From Penelope pileata (Eukaryota; Chordata; Aves; Galliformes; Cracidae): DNA of 64,000 bases. Shown here piece by piece: positions 61,782 through 64,000 of the stretch. Each line of letters opens with the position of its first letter. Position 1 is the stretch's first letter. The position numbers and the translations under genes are program-made. Below the pieces are notes generated by a model. The model made no database searches. It was not told the origin of the DNA and saw only the letters and a list, made by a program, of their open reading frames with translations. The stretch lies in assembly GCA_013396635.1 (NCBI GenBank), contig WBMW01000076.1, forward strand, positions 284,217-348,216, given 5' to 3'.

Positions 61782-64000
61782 GTAAGAATTAAATGTGGCT
61801 CTTAGAAACCTCTTGTGATGCCTTAGATTACATCAAAATGCTCCTCTGCCATGAAGGTTACTTTGTTCTTTTTAGTAGCAGAAGATAATATAATTCCAAG
61901 AATGTCCTAACGTGAAGTATGAACATTAGCACTGAAATATAAACATCTGTGTGTAATACTGACAAACATGCTCAGGCATTAAAGATGTTCTGAGTATTTC
62001 TCTCTCACGCTACGTATTGCCATCTGTTAGCGAATGGCTCTATCTTTATGGGTGGATTTTAGGCAAGTAAATCATCACTCAAAATAAAATAAAATAAAAT
62101 AAAAGCCTGGTGTCTGATAAATCTCATTCTTTTTATCATAACTAGTACGGTTTATTGTTAAAGTTAGGCTCAGATAAACGGCAGCGCCTTTGCTGTGCCA
62201 TATGCATTAATCCACTGAAAAATTACACAGGGTTGAAGTGTCCCTCTTTGTAGCCAAATTTTAAAAGCAACACACCTGTAGACTTTCCAAGCCTGAGACT
62301 GGAAAGACTACCAAAGACCTTACTAAATAATTGGTTTGTTTCTTGTCTTTTTATAATTACAAGCAGTACATCAATTTCGGGATTGAAATCCCAAGTGGCC
62401 AGACATAACATAGTAAGCTGAAGATCACAGGTAATGCTGCTCCCTTGACTATTTCCTGTTGCTCACAGACTCAAAAAAAAAAATGAATACTGATGTTCAA
62501 CCTTTGATACGCTCTACTCTATAATGTTTATTTTATGATCAATTTGAGAAAGCTTCTTATGTAGTAAAAATTTGTTTGCAAGACAAATACAGTACTTTCT
62601 TTGAAAGAAAATGAAGGGTAATTTTATAAGGTAGTTGGTAAAAGACATGTTTGTCTCAATTTCTTTTAAAAATCAAAATGTTTAAATATATAGCTTGCAT
62701 TAACTGGGTGATGAACTGTCTTTCGCAGAGCTCTGCTGTCAAAGAACAGATACAGAAATTTAGTGCAGTCATGCACTGCTTGCTGAACGATGTAATCAAC
62801 TATAATTAACTGGCCACCTAAAATCTGTAGTTATAGTGAGCTTGTGTGGGCGATATCTGTTTAATTTCATGGTTCCTCAAGTTACTTTGGGCTATGTCTA
62901 TTAAAAAAAAAGAAAAGAAAAGAAAAAAAAGAGGTATTGCAATTACCAGTTTGGCAGAAAAATGTTAGGTGGTTTGCTGCTTAAGTCCAATCCACTGTCC
63001 TGAGCTCCACACAATTTGCTGGAGGTCAGTCACCTGTCATTAGAACAATGAGAAGTGCAGGACAAACTAGCTGCTGGAGCCTTGGATAACAGTATGCATG
63101 TCATATTTTAAATGTAAATTGCTCAGCTTTTCCAGACAGTCTTCAAACAGAAAAACACAGTGGTCTGTTTAATGTGGCTTCACTTAATTCTGCAGCTATC
63201 AGCTATATTAAACATTTTTTTTACACAGAGAGCATACTGATATGCTTTCACTGCTAGGTAATTTCTTCCCAGCTTCTATACTCCAAGATAATTCATATGC
63301 TAATACTCAAGTACATTGCAATTTTTAGAATTGTACATTCTGTTCTGATCGTATATGTTTATTTCATGCTAGCAAAAATCTCCTGTTGATCATATACCTA
63401 TTTATTGATTTATTGATTTTATGCAATCTTTAAGCAATGTTTATACTTATTTGCAAGTATCCTCATTGTAGGTGACTGTGTGTAGTTTAAGAAGATGAGT
63501 AATAACTAAAATGTAAGAAGTAAGCACTTGCTTGTGGTTACCACATGTGATATGTCATGTAAAATTATGCATCCAATTTTCATAATAGAAATATATGTAG
63601 CATTATAATTGTCACTGCCACAGCTTTCATTGACAGTTTAATGCTAATAGATAGAGAATCATCAGGAAAATGAATCATTTTTGAGCTAAAGAAAATGGAA
63701 AAATACAAGTATTTCTAAGTTCAGGATTTCTGTAAATTGAATCTTTATATTTTTAAAATAGGACTCTCTTTAGAAAAAAGTGGCCGTGTTATCAGTAACG
63801 CTACTGATGTCACCTGATAAAGGAGAGAGCTTCACCCTGCTGTGGCTTGGAGACTATATTTTTTACCTTTTGTTTGATAGCTTTCCCTAGTCCTAAGAAT
63901 TCAGGTACTTGTAGGACTGAGAAGTATGGCAATATCTGAAAGAAGATTCTCTGCACAATACTTCTATGCAAGCATATTGGCGGCAGACAAGAAAACACTG
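61782..64000. other. unassigned AT-rich sequence to window end
   Basis: An (AAAAT) run lies at 62081-62104 and an A/G-rich run at 62902-62933. From about 62730 a good acceptor (GAACTGTCTTTCGCAG) precedes a 26-codon open frame (SSAVKEQIQKFSAVMHCLLN) with only a weak donor. I left it out because its phase does not fit the exon ending at 61781. Confidence 0.45.
62081..62104. repeat. (AAAAT)n microsatellite
   Basis: Nearly five perfect AAAAT units. Confidence 0.92.

Noticed and set aside
1..64000. tRNA, rRNA, CRISPR arrays, bacterial operons, phage-type genes
   Set aside because: None seen; the content is that of a vertebrate nuclear genome.

Overview
The window is vertebrate nuclear DNA, almost certainly avian. 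It is AT-rich and gene-poor, and its interspersed repeats are dominated by CR1 LINEs. Several CR1 copies keep the diagnostic 3' terminus (tandem ATTCTATG-like octamers) and translated pieces of CR1 ORF2. I saw no SINE burst, no L1, and no rRNA, tRNA or CRISPR. The assembly is draft quality: there is a 285-base run of N at 10452-10736 and a lone N at 38366.

Layout. 1-0.86 kb is unassigned. A CR1 on the minus strand lies at 0.86-2.0 kb. 2.0-7.8 kb is mostly unassigned but has splice-bounded open segments at about 5.7 and 6.05 kb. A short CR1 3' end sits at 7.8-8.0 kb. The N gap at 10.45-10.74 kb ends in CT-rich sequence next to an open, splice-bounded segment at 10.8-10.95 kb. A very old CR1/L3-like copy occupies 16.0-17.1 kb and an old CR1 with ORF2 remnants 18.7-20.0 kb. 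20-37.8 kb is mostly unassigned, with a CR1 tail at 29.7 kb. A CR1 at 37.8-38.3 kb is followed by an exact 338-bp repeat of its 3' part plus flank. 38.7-50.4 kb is mostly unassigned. Two oppositely oriented CR1 fragments lie at 50.4-50.9 kb. A GC-rich island of degenerate tandem repeats with an AATAAA and adjacent stem-loop lies at 55.5-57.0 kb. A 191-bp perfect tandem duplication is at 58.9-59.3 kb. A long decayed minus-strand CR1 with traces of both ORFs covers 59.55-61.24 kb.

Genes. No gene could be named with confidence. The best protein-coding evidence is a set of plus-strand candidate exons, each an open frame between plausible splice signals: 5673-5874, 6045-6098, 10789-10950, 47524-47630, 55041-55187, 57776-57873, 58437-58482 and 61578-61781. 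The three at 55.0, 57.8 and 58.4 kb are phase-compatible in succession. Their joined end has a VVG..(I)TFR-type motif like the SEA-like luminal ectodomain of the IA-2/phogrin (PTPRN/PTPRN2) family, though this is a weak resemblance. If real, the window would be mainly large introns of one plus-strand gene. I hold this as a hypothesis only: splice-like signals and 30-70 codon open frames also arise by chance in DNA like this.
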